Shown: in pieces, positions 18,604 through 26,896 of the stretch | Layout: the number at the start of each line of letters is the position of its first letter | Position numbering within the stretch: the stretch's first letter is position 1 | NCBI RefSeq assembly: GCF_003633685.1 | Contig: NZ_RBKT01000001.1 | Coordinates: forward strand, 6,882,001 to 6,946,000 | Reading direction: 5' to 3' | Source: Micromonospora pisi | Lineage (GTDB): Bacteria > Actinomycetota > Actinomycetes > Mycobacteriales > Micromonosporaceae | Length of the DNA stretch: 64,000 bases | Made by a program: the position numbers and the translations under genes | The notes under the pieces: model-generated | The model's database searches: none | Seen by the model: the letters and a program-made list of their open reading frames with translations, nothing else | Told to the model about the DNA's origin: nothing

Positions 18604-19497
18604 TCAGGACTGCCCGGCCGCCGCCGTGGAGGTGGCGGTCGGGGGCGCCGCCGGCGGCGCGGCGGGCGGTGCGTCAGGGGAGACCTCGCCGACGGTCAGG
18701 CTCTGGATCACCACGTCGGTCTTCGGTTTCACCTGCTCGCCGCTGCCATTGTCCACCCGTTCCATGGTGCCGATCTTCTGGATCACGTCGAGGCCGGAGC
18801 TGACCTTGCCGACGATCGGGTAGCTCGGCGTGGCCGGGCTGAAGTCCTTGTAGAAGATCAGGAACTGGCTTCCGTTGGCACCGGGCGCGCTGCCGATCAG
18901 GGCGACGGTCCCGGCGGGGTAGAGCGGAGAGGTGGTGGGCGAGGGGCTCGCCGACGGGCTGGGAGCCGGCGCCGTCGGTACGTTCTCGCTGGTGAAGGTG
19001 TACGTCGGGCCGCCCAGGCCGGTGCCGCTCGGGTCGCCGCAGCGCAGCGCGCCCTCGGCGGTGATCTCGTGGCAGTTGGTGTTGTCGTAGAACGACCGGC
19101 TCGCCAGGTGGGCGAAGCTCGCCCCCGCGCAGGGCGCGTTGGTCAGGTCGAGGTCCACCGTCACCGGGTTGCCCTGGTTCGTGGTGATGGTCATCGGGCG
19201 GGTCCCGGCGGTCGGCAGTCCGGTGGTTCCCGGCACGCCGACGTCCTTGAGGTTGGCGTTCGAACTCGCCTCCTGCGGGGTCCAGGCGCAGATCTCCGGT
19301 GCTGCCGCGGGGCTCGGCTCGCGGTCGAAACCGCCGAGCGCCCAGACCGAGCCGACCACGATGAGCGCCAGCGCGAGAGCCGCGCCGACCCCGGCCTGGA
19401 TCTGTCGCCGCCGCCGGACGGAGGCGGCTCGTCGAGCCATCTGCCGGTCGAGCTTGGCGCGCGCCAACTTGCGCTGCCGGTCCCTGCTGGAAGCCAC
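18604..19497 (-). CDS. cyclophilin-type peptidyl-prolyl isomerase, membrane anchored (paralogue)
   Basis: A 297-residue homologue of the downstream gene: basic N-terminus (RDRQRKLARAKLDRQMARR), a helix at about residues 35-55, then a cyclophilin domain with CAGASFAHLASRSFYDNTNCHEI, GTVALIGSAPGANGSQFLIFY and PIVGKVSSGLDVIQKI. The catalytic core is more diverged than its neighbour (ALIGS for AMANS), so activity may be reduced. A PSPSASPSPTTS insertion interrupts the domain and the C-terminus is Ala/Pro-rich. GTG start with AAAAGGAG upstream. It is the first gene of the pair; promoters lie in the 19498-19864 gap. Confidence 0.9.
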   Translation of the reverse strand: MASSRDRQRKLARAKLDRQMARRAASVRRRRQIQAGVGAALALALIVVGSVWALGGFDREPSPAAAPEICAWTPQEASSNANLKDVGVPGTTGLPTAGTRPMTITTNQGNPVTVDLDLTNAPCAGASFAHLASRSFYDNTNCHEITAEGALRCGDPSGTGLGGPTYTFTSENVPTAPAPSPSASPSPTTSPLYPAGTVALIGSAPGANGSQFLIFYKDFSPATPSYPIVGKVSSGLDVIQKIGTMERVDNGSGEQVKPKTDVVIQSLTVGEVSPDAPPAAPPAAPPTATSTAAAGQS

Positions 19498-19864
19498 CCG
19501 CGCTCCTTTTCCCTCTACCCTGGTTGTGGCGGACGGCCACCTACCCGCCGTCGGACGTCAAGTGCGCCACGCCACACGCCCGCCAGAGTGTACGGCCATC
19601 CGCTGAGAATGTGGTGTACGAGGTGGCCGGTGGGGGAATCCGGTGCCCCGGGCGGTCCTGCGTCGACGCGCCAGACCGGCCTTTCGGATATTTCCCCCAT
19701 GCCGTTCGACCCCGACCCGGCTCGGATGTCCCGTACGTCGTACGGAGTCCAAATCCGATGGTGTGGTCGGCCCCACGGGTGGGACCGTACGTGTGCCGCG
19801 CCGCCCACCCTGACCGGCGGGCTAGGCTGCGGGTGACTTCAGACGTCGACGGGAGGGGGCAGCC
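19498..19864. promoter_or_regulatory. divergent control region, cyclophilin / MBL hydrolase
   Basis: A 367-bp gap between two divergent genes with no supportable coding frame. It holds a 15-bp palindrome CCGTAC-GTC-GTACGG at 19731-19745 and several further GTAC-containing words (about 19586, 19614, 19787), which could be regulator sites. GGGAGGGGGCAGCC just before 19865 is the ribosome site of the hydrolase gene. Confidence 0.5.
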
Positions 19865-20584
19865 GTGTTCGTCGCCGGGTTTCCCGCGGACACCTTCGGC
19901 ACCAACTGCTACGTGGTCGCGCCCGCGCCCGGAGAGCAGTGCGTCGTGGTCGACCCGGGAATCGGGGTCATCGACCAGCTCGACGAGCTCCTCGCCGAGC
20001 ACCGGTTGCAGCCCGCTGCCGTACTGCTGACCCACGGCCATCTGGACCACGCCTTCTCGGTCGCGCCGGTCTGCGGCGCCCGGGGGATCACCGCGTACGT
20101 GCACCCGGGCGACCGGGAGATGCTCGCCGATCCGAGCAAGGGGCTCGCCGCGGACATGAGCCAGCTCCTCGGCGGGAGGCTGGAGTACTCCGAGCCGGAG
20201 GACGTGGCCGAGCTGACCGACGGCGCGACCATGAGCCTGGCCGGGCTGGAGATCACCGTCGACCACGCCCCGGGCCATACCGGCGGGTCGGTGCTCTTCC
20301 GCCTGCCGGCAGCCGGTTCGCCCTGGGACGCGGACCAGATCTGCCTCACCGGGGACGTCCTCTTCGCCGGCTCGATCGGACGCACCGACCTGCCGGGCGG
20401 CAGCATGCCCGCCATGCTGACCAGCCTGCGGGAGAAGATCCTCCCGCTCGCCGACGACACCGTCGTCCTGCCCGGCCACGGCCCCGACACCACCATCGGC
20501 CGAGAGCGCGCGAGCAACCCGTACCTGCATCAGGTGGGTACGCCGGAAGACGTGCGACCCGCAGCTATCCGCCGCAACTGGTAG
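19865..20584 (+). CDS. MBL-fold metallohydrolase, glyoxalase II-like
   Basis: A 239-residue enzyme with the two-metal beta-lactamase fold: LTHGHLDHAFS (HxHxDH) near residue 58, the third His in VDHAPGHTGGS, Asp in CLTGDVLFAGSIGRTDLPGG, and the last His in VLPGHGPDTTIG. The FVAGFPADTFGTNCYVV start is typical of hydroxyacylglutathione hydrolase-like proteins linked to hisS in actinobacteria. Because these bacteria lack glutathione, the real thioester substrate is uncertain. GTG start with a strong GGGAGGGGG site. hisS follows after 65 nt. Confidence 0.92.
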   Translation: MFVAGFPADTFGTNCYVVAPAPGEQCVVVDPGIGVIDQLDELLAEHRLQPAAVLLTHGHLDHAFSVAPVCGARGITAYVHPGDREMLADPSKGLAADMSQLLGGRLEYSEPEDVAELTDGATMSLAGLEITVDHAPGHTGGSVLFRLPAAGSPWDADQICLTGDVLFAGSIGRTDLPGGSMPAMLTSLREKILPLADDTVVLPGHGPDTTIGRERASNPYLHQVGTPEDVRPAAIRRNW

Positions 20585-20649
20585 CTCGCCCACTCGCGCC
20601 GCCTCGCGTCACCGAATCCGCGCGTCCGCGCGGAAGTCCAAGGAGCATG

Positions 20650-21978
20650 ATGAGCAAGCCGTCCCCCATCTCCGGCTTTCCCGAGTGGGCCCCGCCGCAG
20701 CGGATGATCGAGCAGTACGTGATCGGCCGGATCCAACGGACATTCGAGTTGTACGGCTTCGCGCCACTGGAGACCCGGTCGGTCGAGCCGTTGGACCAGC
20801 TACTACGCAAGGGGGAGACCTCCAAGGAGGTCTACCTCGTACGCCGGTTGCAGGAGGACCCCGGCGGGCCGACCGGCGACGACGCGCTCGGCCTGCACTT
20901 CGACCTGACCGTGCCGTTCGCCCGGTACGTGCTGGAGAACGCCGGCAAGCTGCAGTTCCCGTTCCGGCGCTACCAGATCCAGAAGGTGTGGCGGGGGGAG
21001 CGGCCCCAGGAGGGGCGCTACCGGGAGTTCCTCCAGGCCGACATCGACATCGTCGACCGGGACACCCTGCCGGCGCACTACGAGGCCGAGCTGCCGCTGG
21101 TCATCGGCGACGCCCTCAGCGGGCTGCCGATCCCGCCGATCGTGATCCAGGTGAACAACCGCAAGGTCAGCGAGGGCTTCTACCGGGGCGTCGGGCTGAC
21201 CGATCCGGACGCGGCGCTGCGTGCGGTGGACAAGCTCGACAAGATCGGTCCGGACAAGGTGGCGGCGCTGCTGGTCGAGACCGCCGGGGCGACCGAGGCG
21301 CAGGCCAAGGCGTGTCTGGCCCTGGCCGAGATCAGCGCTCCGGACGGCTCGTTCGCCGACGCGGTCCGCGCCCTCGGGGTGGAGCACCCGCTGCTCGACG
21401 AAGGGCTCGCCGAACTGGTCACGGTGGTGGAGACGGCCGCCGCGCACTCGCCCGGCCTCTGCGTCGCCGACCTGCGCATCGCGCGTGGCCTGGACTACTA
21501 CACCGGTACGGTCTACGAGACCCAGCTGCGCGGGTACGAGCGGTTCGGTTCGATCTGTTCCGGTGGCCGGTACGACAACCTCGCCACCGCCGGCTCGGCA
21601 ACCTTCCCCGGCGTGGGCATCTCGATCGGCGTGACCCGGCTACTCGGCCTGCTCTTCGGCTCTGGTGAGCTGAACGTCTCCCGGTCGGTGCCGACCTGTG
21701 TGCTGGTGGCGCTCGCCGACGAGGAGCACCGGCCGGCCAGTGACCGGATCGCGGCGAAGCTGCGGCGGCGCGGGATCGCCACCGAGGTCTCGCCGTCGGC
21801 GGCGAAGTACGGCCGGCAGATCCGCTTCGCCGAGCGGCGCGGCATCCCGTACGTGTGGTTCCCGGGCGCCGACGGGGCGGTGGACGAGGTCAAGGACATC
21901 CGCTCCGGCGAGCAGGTGCCGGCCACTCCGGACGAGTGGACGCCGCCCGTCGAGGACCTCCGTCCCCTGGTCAGCTGA
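20650..21978 (+). CDS. hisS: histidyl-tRNA synthetase
   Basis: A 442-residue class II synthetase charging tRNA-His. Motif 1 region FELYGFAPLETRSVEPL, motif 2 FRRYQIQKVWRGERPQEGRYREFLQ (partly quoted: the Arg-rich QKVWRGERPQEGRYREF), the histidine-specific RGLDYYTGTVYET, motif 3 GVGISIGVTRLLGLL, and a C-terminal anticodon-binding domain. Two consecutive ATG codons occur; AAGGAG at 20640-20645 favours the second, at 20650. The same frame is open back to 19939 through the preceding gene, but that part is a shadow of the MBL hydrolase. Confidence 0.96.
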   Translation: MSKPSPISGFPEWAPPQRMIEQYVIGRIQRTFELYGFAPLETRSVEPLDQLLRKGETSKEVYLVRRLQEDPGGPTGDDALGLHFDLTVPFARYVLENAGKLQFPFRRYQIQKVWRGERPQEGRYREFLQADIDIVDRDTLPAHYEAELPLVIGDALSGLPIPPIVIQVNNRKVSEGFYRGVGLTDPDAALRAVDKLDKIGPDKVAALLVETAGATEAQAKACLALAEISAPDGSFADAVRALGVEHPLLDEGLAELVTVVETAAAHSPGLCVADLRIARGLDYYTGTVYETQLRGYERFGSICSGGRYDNLATAGSATFPGVGISIGVTRLLGLLFGSGELNVSRSVPTCVLVALADEEHRPASDRIAAKLRRRGIATEVSPSAAKYGRQIRFAERRGIPYVWFPGADGAVDEVKDIRSGEQVPATPDEWTPPVEDLRPLVS

Positions 21979-22041
21979 GCGGCGCGGGGATTCGCCCGGA
22001 CTGGCTGAGCGGTCCGACTGGCGTTGTCGATCGACTTGACC

Positions 22042-22068
22042 TACGGTTGCGTAACTTACGCTACCGTA
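22042..22068. promoter_or_regulatory. 27-bp operator overlapping the desaturase promoter
   Basis: Four hexamers form nested symmetry: TACGGT-t-GCGTAA-c-TTACGC-t-ACCGTA; only the three single spacer bases break it. A TTGACC at 22036-22041 suggests that the site overlaps the core promoter, ending 10 bp before the GTG start. Similar ACGGTNNCGTAA-type palindromes are bound by TetR-family fatty-acid desaturase repressors in actinobacteria; no such regulator gene lies nearby, so it would act in trans. Confidence 0.75.
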
Positions 22069-22078
22069 GGGAGAGCCT

Positions 22079-23023
22079 GTGACTTCCGCCATCACCCGTC
22101 CGCTCAGCCAGACCCAGTTGCTGACCGAGCTGGACCCCATCGTCGCCCAGAACCTCGACCGGCACCTCGCGGTCGCGAAGGAGTGGTTCCCGCACGAGTA
22201 CGTGCCGTGGAGCGACGGGCGGACGTTCGACGGGGTGCTGGGTGGCGAGGCATGGTCGCCGGAGGACACCTCAATTCCCGAGGTGGCCCGGACGGCCCTG
22301 GTGGTCAACCTGCTCACCGAGGACAACCTGCCGTCGTACCACCATGAGATCGCGACACAGTTCGGCCGGGACGGCGCCTGGGGGACCTGGGTGCACCGGT
22401 GGACCGCCGAGGAGGGTCGGCACGGGACGGCGATCCGTGACTACCTGACCGTCACCCGGGCGGTCGACCCGGTGGCGCTGGAGCGGGCGCGGATGGTCCA
22501 CATGTCCGCCGGGTACGTCAACGAGCACTCCGACGAGGTGCTGCACTCGTTGGCGTACGTCTCGTTCCAGGAACTCGCCACCCGGATCTCGCACCGCAAC
22601 ACCGGCCGGGTCACCGGTGACCCGCTCTGCGAGCAGTTGCTGGCCCGGGTCGCGGCCGACGAGAACCTGCACATGATCTTCTACCGCAATCTGCTCGCCG
22701 CCGCGTTCGAGCTGGCCCCGAGCCAGGCGATGCGCGCGGTGGCGGACGTGGCGGCGGACTTCCAGATGCCGGGCAACGGCATCGACGGTTTTGCCCGCAA
22801 GTCGGTGGCGATCGCCCTGGCCGGCATTTACGACCTGCGCCAGCACCGGGACGAGGTGCTGGTGCCGGTGCTGCGCCAGTGGGACGTCTGGAACGTCACC
22901 GGTCTGGACGCCGACGGCGAGGCCGCCCGCGAGCAGTTGGCCGCGCACCTGGACGAGTTGGACAAGGCCGCCTCCCGTTTCGAGGAGAAGCGCGACGCCC
23001 GGGCCGCCCGCCTCGCCCGCTGA
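22079..23023 (+). CDS. acyl-ACP desaturase (soluble di-iron)
   Basis: A 314-residue enzyme of the FA_desaturase_2 family, introducing a double bond into acyl-ACP with O2 and ferredoxin. The di-iron ligands are seen as Glu in LLTEDNLPSYHHEI, EEGRH at about residue 117, Glu in FQELATR, and DENLH at about residue 198 (the usual second motif is EExxH or DExxH). No membrane helices. The GTG start follows a GGGAGAG site directly after the 27-bp operator. It is monocistronic, closed by a palindromic repeat at 23025. It probably adjusts membrane fluidity and is repressed by a trans-acting TetR protein. Confidence 0.92.
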   Translation: MTSAITRPLSQTQLLTELDPIVAQNLDRHLAVAKEWFPHEYVPWSDGRTFDGVLGGEAWSPEDTSIPEVARTALVVNLLTEDNLPSYHHEIATQFGRDGAWGTWVHRWTAEEGRHGTAIRDYLTVTRAVDPVALERARMVHMSAGYVNEHSDEVLHSLAYVSFQELATRISHRNTGRVTGDPLCEQLLARVAADENLHMIFYRNLLAAAFELAPSQAMRAVADVAADFQMPGNGIDGFARKSVAIALAGIYDLRQHRDEVLVPVLRQWDVWNVTGLDADGEAAREQLAAHLDELDKAASRFEEKRDARAARLAR

Positions 23024-23024
23024 C

Positions 23025-23077
23025 GAAGGAAGGGCCCCTTCTTATCGTTTCCGGTAGAGGAAGGGGCCCTTCCTAAC
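23025..23077. repeat. interspersed palindrome, copy A
   Basis: GGAAGGGCCCCTT ... GGAAGGGGCCCTTCC arms around CTTATCGTTTCCGGTAGA, followed by TAAC. It shares arms and the TTATCG core with copies at 26791 and 27861; this copy has a diverged loop. It lies between the convergent desaturase and FtsX genes and can act as a terminator hairpin. Confidence 0.85.
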
Positions 23078-23116
23078 GGCTCGCGGGGGCTCGCCCTGTG
23101 GAGCGGGGCGGCGGGG

Positions 23117-25486
23117 TCATTCGCTGCGCAGACCGTCCGGGCGCATCAGGCGCCAGAGCGCCGGCAGGCTGAGTACGGTCACCAGCAGCACCGTGCCACC
23201 GCCGACCCCGGCTAGCTGGGCCAGGCTGGACCAGTCCATCCGTACGGGCTCCCGCACCACCCGTTGCAGCACCGCGCCCAGCGTGGTGCCGAGCACGGTG
23301 GCCAGGGCCAGTCCGAGCAGCACCGGCACGGCGGTCTGGAACAGGATCGACCAGCTCATGGTGCTGCGCCGGGCGCCGAACGCCACCAGTACGGCGAGTA
23401 GCCGGCGTCGTTCCCGTAGCTGCTCCAGGGTGGTGACCAACAGGCTGGCGCCGAGCAGCAGCATCACCGCCACCACACCGATGAAGAGCCCCCGGCGGAT
23501 GTCGTGGAAGGTGCTGTCCTCCATCGAGCGGGCCAACGGGTAGACCTCCACCAGGGGGCTGATGTCGGCGACGGTGTTCCGGACCTGTTCCCCGGCGGCT
23601 GGCACGGTCGGGTCGAGCGTCAGGTAGACGAGCATGGTCCGGTGGGGAACGGACTGCACGTCCACCGCCCCGGGGGTGGCCAGGAGGCCGGGGTGTCGGC
23701 CGCCGTCGGGGGCGGTCCGAGCCGATGCGGGTCGTATTCCGGCGGGCACGGTCCATGACTGTTTAGGCGTGTCGTCCTCGGGGGCGCCGATCTCGAGCCG
23801 TTGCCCGGCCTGGGGCAGTGGGGCGGAGAACCGCTCGGTCTCGTCGACGCTGAAGCTGTCGCCGTCAGCGCAGTGGTCCAGGGTGGCCAGTTCGGCCAGC
23901 GCGGCACAGTCGCCGACCAGCAGCGGCCAGCTCGGGCGTTCCCCGTCCGGCCCGGTCGGTCCCTCGGCCAGGGTCGCCCCGGTCCGTACGAGGTGGGTCA
24001 CGGACACCACGCCGCTGGTGGCGCGGAGGCGTTCGGCGATCGTCGCGGTGCTGGCGCCTCCGGTGCTGTCCAGGGGTAGGGCGCCGTACATGGTGGCGCG
24101 GGCCGGGTCCTGTCCGGTGCGGAGCTGGTAGTCGGGGGCGACGCCGGAGAAGAGCATCTGGAGCGCGATCCCGCCGGCGATGGCGACCGCGACCCCGTTG
24201 ACCATGCGGGCGGAGGCGGCGCTGTCGAGCTGCAACCGCCGGGTGGCGAGTTGCCAGGCGACGGTGCCGCCACCCAGCCGACGCACCACCGTTTCCACGA
24301 GCCAGGGCAGCACGGCAGTCACCCCGGCGAGCAGGAGCACCACGCCGACCGTGACCTGTACCTGGTTGACCGACCTTCCGGTCTGGTCGACCTGGCCGAG
24401 CAGGGGCAGCAGCAGCACGACACCGACGACCGGCAGGATGAGCCGCCACCAGAGCCGACGCCGCGCACCGGCGGACCGGCGAACCACCCCGAGCGGCTCG
24501 ATCACCACCCGGCGCAGGGCGAGCAGTGCCACGGCGACCGCCGTGACCGGCACCCCGAGCAGGATCAGCGCGGCCAGCGCCGGATCGGGGCGTACGTCGG
24601 AGGGGAACACGCTGATCTCCCGCAGCGTGACCGTACCGATGAACTGCCGCCCGACGAGGAAGAAGACCGCCCCGGCGGCGAGCCCGAGCACGGCGCTGAC
24701 CAGGGACTCTCCGGCGGCGATCCGGGTCGCCATCCGCCGGTCCGCGCCGATCAGCCGCAGTGCGGCCAGCCGGCGGTCGCGCTGCTCGCCGCCGAACCGG
24801 ACCGCGGTACCGATGAAAACGGCGATGGGCAGCAGCAGGACCACCAGGACGATGAGGACCAGCAGCAGCAGGACCGGGTCGAGGCGCTCACTACTGACGT
24901 TCGGCACGCCGAACCGGTCGATCCGGGTGACCGTGGACTGGTCCTCGGTGAGCTGGTCGCTGCCCAGGTAGTAGGCGTATTCGTGGGGACCGCTCAGCCC
25001 TTCGTCGCCGATCCTCCCGCTGACCAGGTAGTCGAACCGGGGTCGGAGCAGGGCGCCCGCAGGGGAGGCGAGCAGGTCGGCCAGGGCCGGCGAGACGACG
25101 ATCTCGCCCGGTGCGGGCAGTCGATCCAGGCCGGGCGGCACCGGTGCGTCGGGGCCCTCCGGGCGCAGCACCCGGCCCCAGATCGAGTGTTCGCCGAAGG
25201 TGGTGTTGGCCTGGGCGATCAGCAGGGTGTTCCGGGCCGCTTCAAGTTGCCCGGTGCCGTACGCCTGCTCCTCACGGACGTCGCCGCGACTGGACCGCTC
25301 GCCGAGCATGGTCGGGATCGAGACGGCGACCAGGAGCAGCGCCACGCCCAGGCCGACGCCGATCGCGGCCAGTGTGGTGCGCAGGATCCCCTCCCGTCCA
25401 CCGGCGAAGACCAGCCGGGCGCCGAGCAGGAGGTCGGCCCGCCAACGGCCCGCACCGGGCCGCCGGTCGGGGCGGTTGCGGCTCAC
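23117..25486 (-). CDS. ABC transporter permease, FtsX/MacB type
   Basis: A 789-residue membrane protein with two FtsX cores. An N-terminal helix (ILRTTLAAIGVGLGVALLLVAV), an extracytoplasmic loop to about residue 200, a first helix group (LLLLVLIVLVVLLLPIAVFIG to VTAVAVALLALRRV), a central helix, a second extracytoplasmic domain with cysteines CAALAELATLDHC, and a last FtsX core with RERRRLLAVLVAFGARR. Such duplicated permeases export or extract lipids, peptides or antibiotics; the substrate is unknown. It overlaps the ATPase gene by 4 nt (ATGA-type) and is the last gene of a padR-ATPase-permease operon. Confidence 0.9.
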   Translation of the reverse strand: MSRNRPDRRPGAGRWRADLLLGARLVFAGGREGILRTTLAAIGVGLGVALLLVAVSIPTMLGERSSRGDVREEQAYGTGQLEAARNTLLIAQANTTFGEHSIWGRVLRPEGPDAPVPPGLDRLPAPGEIVVSPALADLLASPAGALLRPRFDYLVSGRIGDEGLSGPHEYAYYLGSDQLTEDQSTVTRIDRFGVPNVSSERLDPVLLLLVLIVLVVLLLPIAVFIGTAVRFGGEQRDRRLAALRLIGADRRMATRIAAGESLVSAVLGLAAGAVFFLVGRQFIGTVTLREISVFPSDVRPDPALAALILLGVPVTAVAVALLALRRVVIEPLGVVRRSAGARRRLWWRLILPVVGVVLLLPLLGQVDQTGRSVNQVQVTVGVVLLLAGVTAVLPWLVETVVRRLGGGTVAWQLATRRLQLDSAASARMVNGVAVAIAGGIALQMLFSGVAPDYQLRTGQDPARATMYGALPLDSTGGASTATIAERLRATSGVVSVTHLVRTGATLAEGPTGPDGERPSWPLLVGDCAALAELATLDHCADGDSFSVDETERFSAPLPQAGQRLEIGAPEDDTPKQSWTVPAGIRPASARTAPDGGRHPGLLATPGAVDVQSVPHRTMLVYLTLDPTVPAAGEQVRNTVADISPLVEVYPLARSMEDSTFHDIRRGLFIGVVAVMLLLGASLLVTTLEQLRERRRLLAVLVAFGARRSTMSWSILFQTAVPVLLGLALATVLGTTLGAVLQRVVREPVRMDWSSLAQLAGVGGGTVLLVTVLSLPALWRLMRPDGLRSE

Positions 25487-26208
25487 CGGGTCACCAGCTC
25501 CAGATCACGGGTACGGCCGTCGCGGACCACGACCTCGCGGTCGGAGTACGCGGCCACCCGTGGTTCGTGGGTCACCAGTACCACCGCCGCGCCGGTCTGC
25601 CGGGCGGCCTCGGTGAGCAGCCGCATCACCCGCTCGCCGTTGAGCGAGTCCAGGGCTCCGGTCGGCTCGTCGGCGAAGAGCACCCGGGGGCTGGTGACCA
25701 GCGCCCGGCCGACCGCCACCCGCTGACCCTGCCCACCGGAGACCTCGCCCGGCCGCTTGCCGGCCACGTCGGTGACCTCCAGCCGCTCCAGCCACTCGCC
25801 GGCCCGCCGTTCGGCCTCCCGGCGGCGTACGCCGTCCAGGCGCAGCGGCAGGGCGACGTTCTCCAGGCAGGTCAGTTCGGGCACCAGTTGGCCGAACTGG
25901 AAGACGAACCCGAACTCGCCCCGGCGCAGGCCGCTGCGTTCGGCGTCCGACATCGCCGACAGCTCCCGGTCGCGGTAGTGGATCTGGCCGGCGTCGGGCG
26001 TGACGATGCCGGCGAGGCAGTGCAGCAGGGTGGACTTGCCAGAGCCGGAGGGACCCATCACGGCGACCACCTCGCCGCTGCGGATGCTGATCGACGCCCC
26101 GTCCAGTGCCGGCGTCGGCCCGTACGCCTTGTGCAGGTCGCGGCCGACGAGCAGGGGAGCGCCGGTCGGTTCGGTGCTCGGCTGTGGTGCGTCGCGGTCG
26201 GCGCTCAT
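25483..26208 (-). CDS. ABC transporter ATP-binding protein, MacB/LolD type
   Basis: A 241-residue ATPase. Walker A GPSGSGKSTLLHC near residue 52, Q-loop FVFQFGQLVPEL, signature VSGGQGQRVAVGRAL (SGGQ), Walker B LFADEPTGALD, switch His VTHEP. The PTGALDSLNGE form is typical of the MacB/LolD family that pairs with FtsX permeases, like the one encoded directly downstream. The ATG at 26208 overlaps the PadR stop; the frame is open further upstream but that part belongs to padR. It energises the permease encoded at 23117-25486. Confidence 0.94.
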   Translation of the reverse strand: MSADRDAPQPSTEPTGAPLLVGRDLHKAYGPTPALDGASISIRSGEVVAVMGPSGSGKSTLLHCLAGIVTPDAGQIHYRDRELSAMSDAERSGLRRGEFGFVFQFGQLVPELTCLENVALPLRLDGVRRREAERRAGEWLERLEVTDVAGKRPGEVSGGQGQRVAVGRALVTSPRVLFADEPTGALDSLNGERVMRLLTEAARQTGAAVVLVTHEPRVAAYSDREVVVRDGRTRDLELVTR

Positions 26209-26729
26209 GAGCGCACCGCCGTGGCGAGCTGGTCGAGCCGGGCGGTGGTCAGTTCCAGCCAGCGCAGGTCCGCCTCGAGGTGGAACAGGGCGTGGTCGCA
26301 GATGAGCTGGTCGGCGAGGTCGCCGTTGATCTTTCGCTGGGTGAGTTCGCGCATCAGGCGCAGGTGTTCGGCCCGCTGGACGTCGAGGATCTCGGCCGCG
26401 TTCCGCTCGGTCATCAGGGCGAGCAGGACCTTCGTGTAGAGCGTGCTCTGCAGGTAGAGGTCGGGCCTTTCCGGGTTGGTCAGCCAACGCTGGACGTCGG
26501 TCACGCCGGACGCGGTGACCGCGTACCGCTTGCGCTCCGGTCCTTCGCCCGGTTCGACGCCGTCGACCTCGACCAGTCCGCTCTTCAAGAGTCGGGCGAG
26601 GGTCGAGTAGACCTGGCCGTAGTGCAGCGGCCGGCCGTGCCCGAAGCGTTCGTCGTACGCCCGTTTCAGGTCGTAGCCGTGGCGGGGGCGGGATTCGAGA
26701 AGCCCCAGGAAGGTCTGCGGGATTGACAT
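26205..26729 (-). CDS. PadR family transcriptional regulator
   Basis: A 174-residue regulator: N-terminal winged helix with TFLGLLESRPRHGYDLKRAY and the wing PLHYGQVYSTLARLLKSGLVEV, then a long C-terminal dimerising helix region (AEHLRLMRELTQRKIN). PadR proteins next to ABC exporters usually repress them until a substrate, often an antibiotic, binds. It is the first gene of the operon, so autoregulation through the palindromic sites at 26741-26770 is likely. The ATG at 26729 fits the family's usual N-terminus; no strong ribosome site is evident. Confidence 0.93.
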   Translation of the reverse strand: MSIPQTFLGLLESRPRHGYDLKRAYDERFGHGRPLHYGQVYSTLARLLKSGLVEVDGVEPGEGPERKRYAVTASGVTDVQRWLTNPERPDLYLQSTLYTKVLLALMTERNAAEILDVQRAEHLRLMRELTQRKINGDLADQLICDHALFHLEADLRWLELTTARLDQLATAVRS

Positions 26730-26740
26730 GAGAGCTGACT

Positions 26741-26770
26741 CTACACGAGGTGTATACCCGCGATGTATAG
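26741..26770. promoter_or_regulatory. PadR-type operator region
   Basis: TACAC-GAG-GTGTA (26742-26754) is a perfect palindrome, and an overlapping pair TATAC ... TGTATA (26753-26769) follows. PadR sites commonly contain ATGT/ACAT halves like these. The cluster begins 12 bp upstream of the padR start. Confidence 0.62.
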
Positions 26771-26790
26771 CTCCTGAGCTGGAGCTCGAT

Positions 26791-26844
26791 GTAAGGAAGG
26801 GCCCCTTGTTATCGCTTTTTGTATAACAAGGGGCCCTTCCTAAC
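26791..26844. repeat. interspersed palindrome, copy B
   Basis: GGAAGGGCCCCTTGTTAT (26795-26812) and its exact reverse complement (26823-26840) form 18-bp perfect arms with the loop CGCTTTTTGT; GTAA and TAAC flank it. It is the best preserved of three copies, same orientation as copy A and opposite to copy C. Confidence 0.93.
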
Positions 26845-26896
26845 CCCGGTGGGCGACGAGCTGGCGGAGCTTCGCCCGCCCGTCGGACGCGCCGCC

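Noticed and set aside
19939-20649. An upstream extension of the hisS frame giving a 679-residue protein
   Set aside because: The extra part overlaps the MBL hydrolase in another frame, is arginine-rich, and HisS has a standard start at 20650 with AAGGAG.
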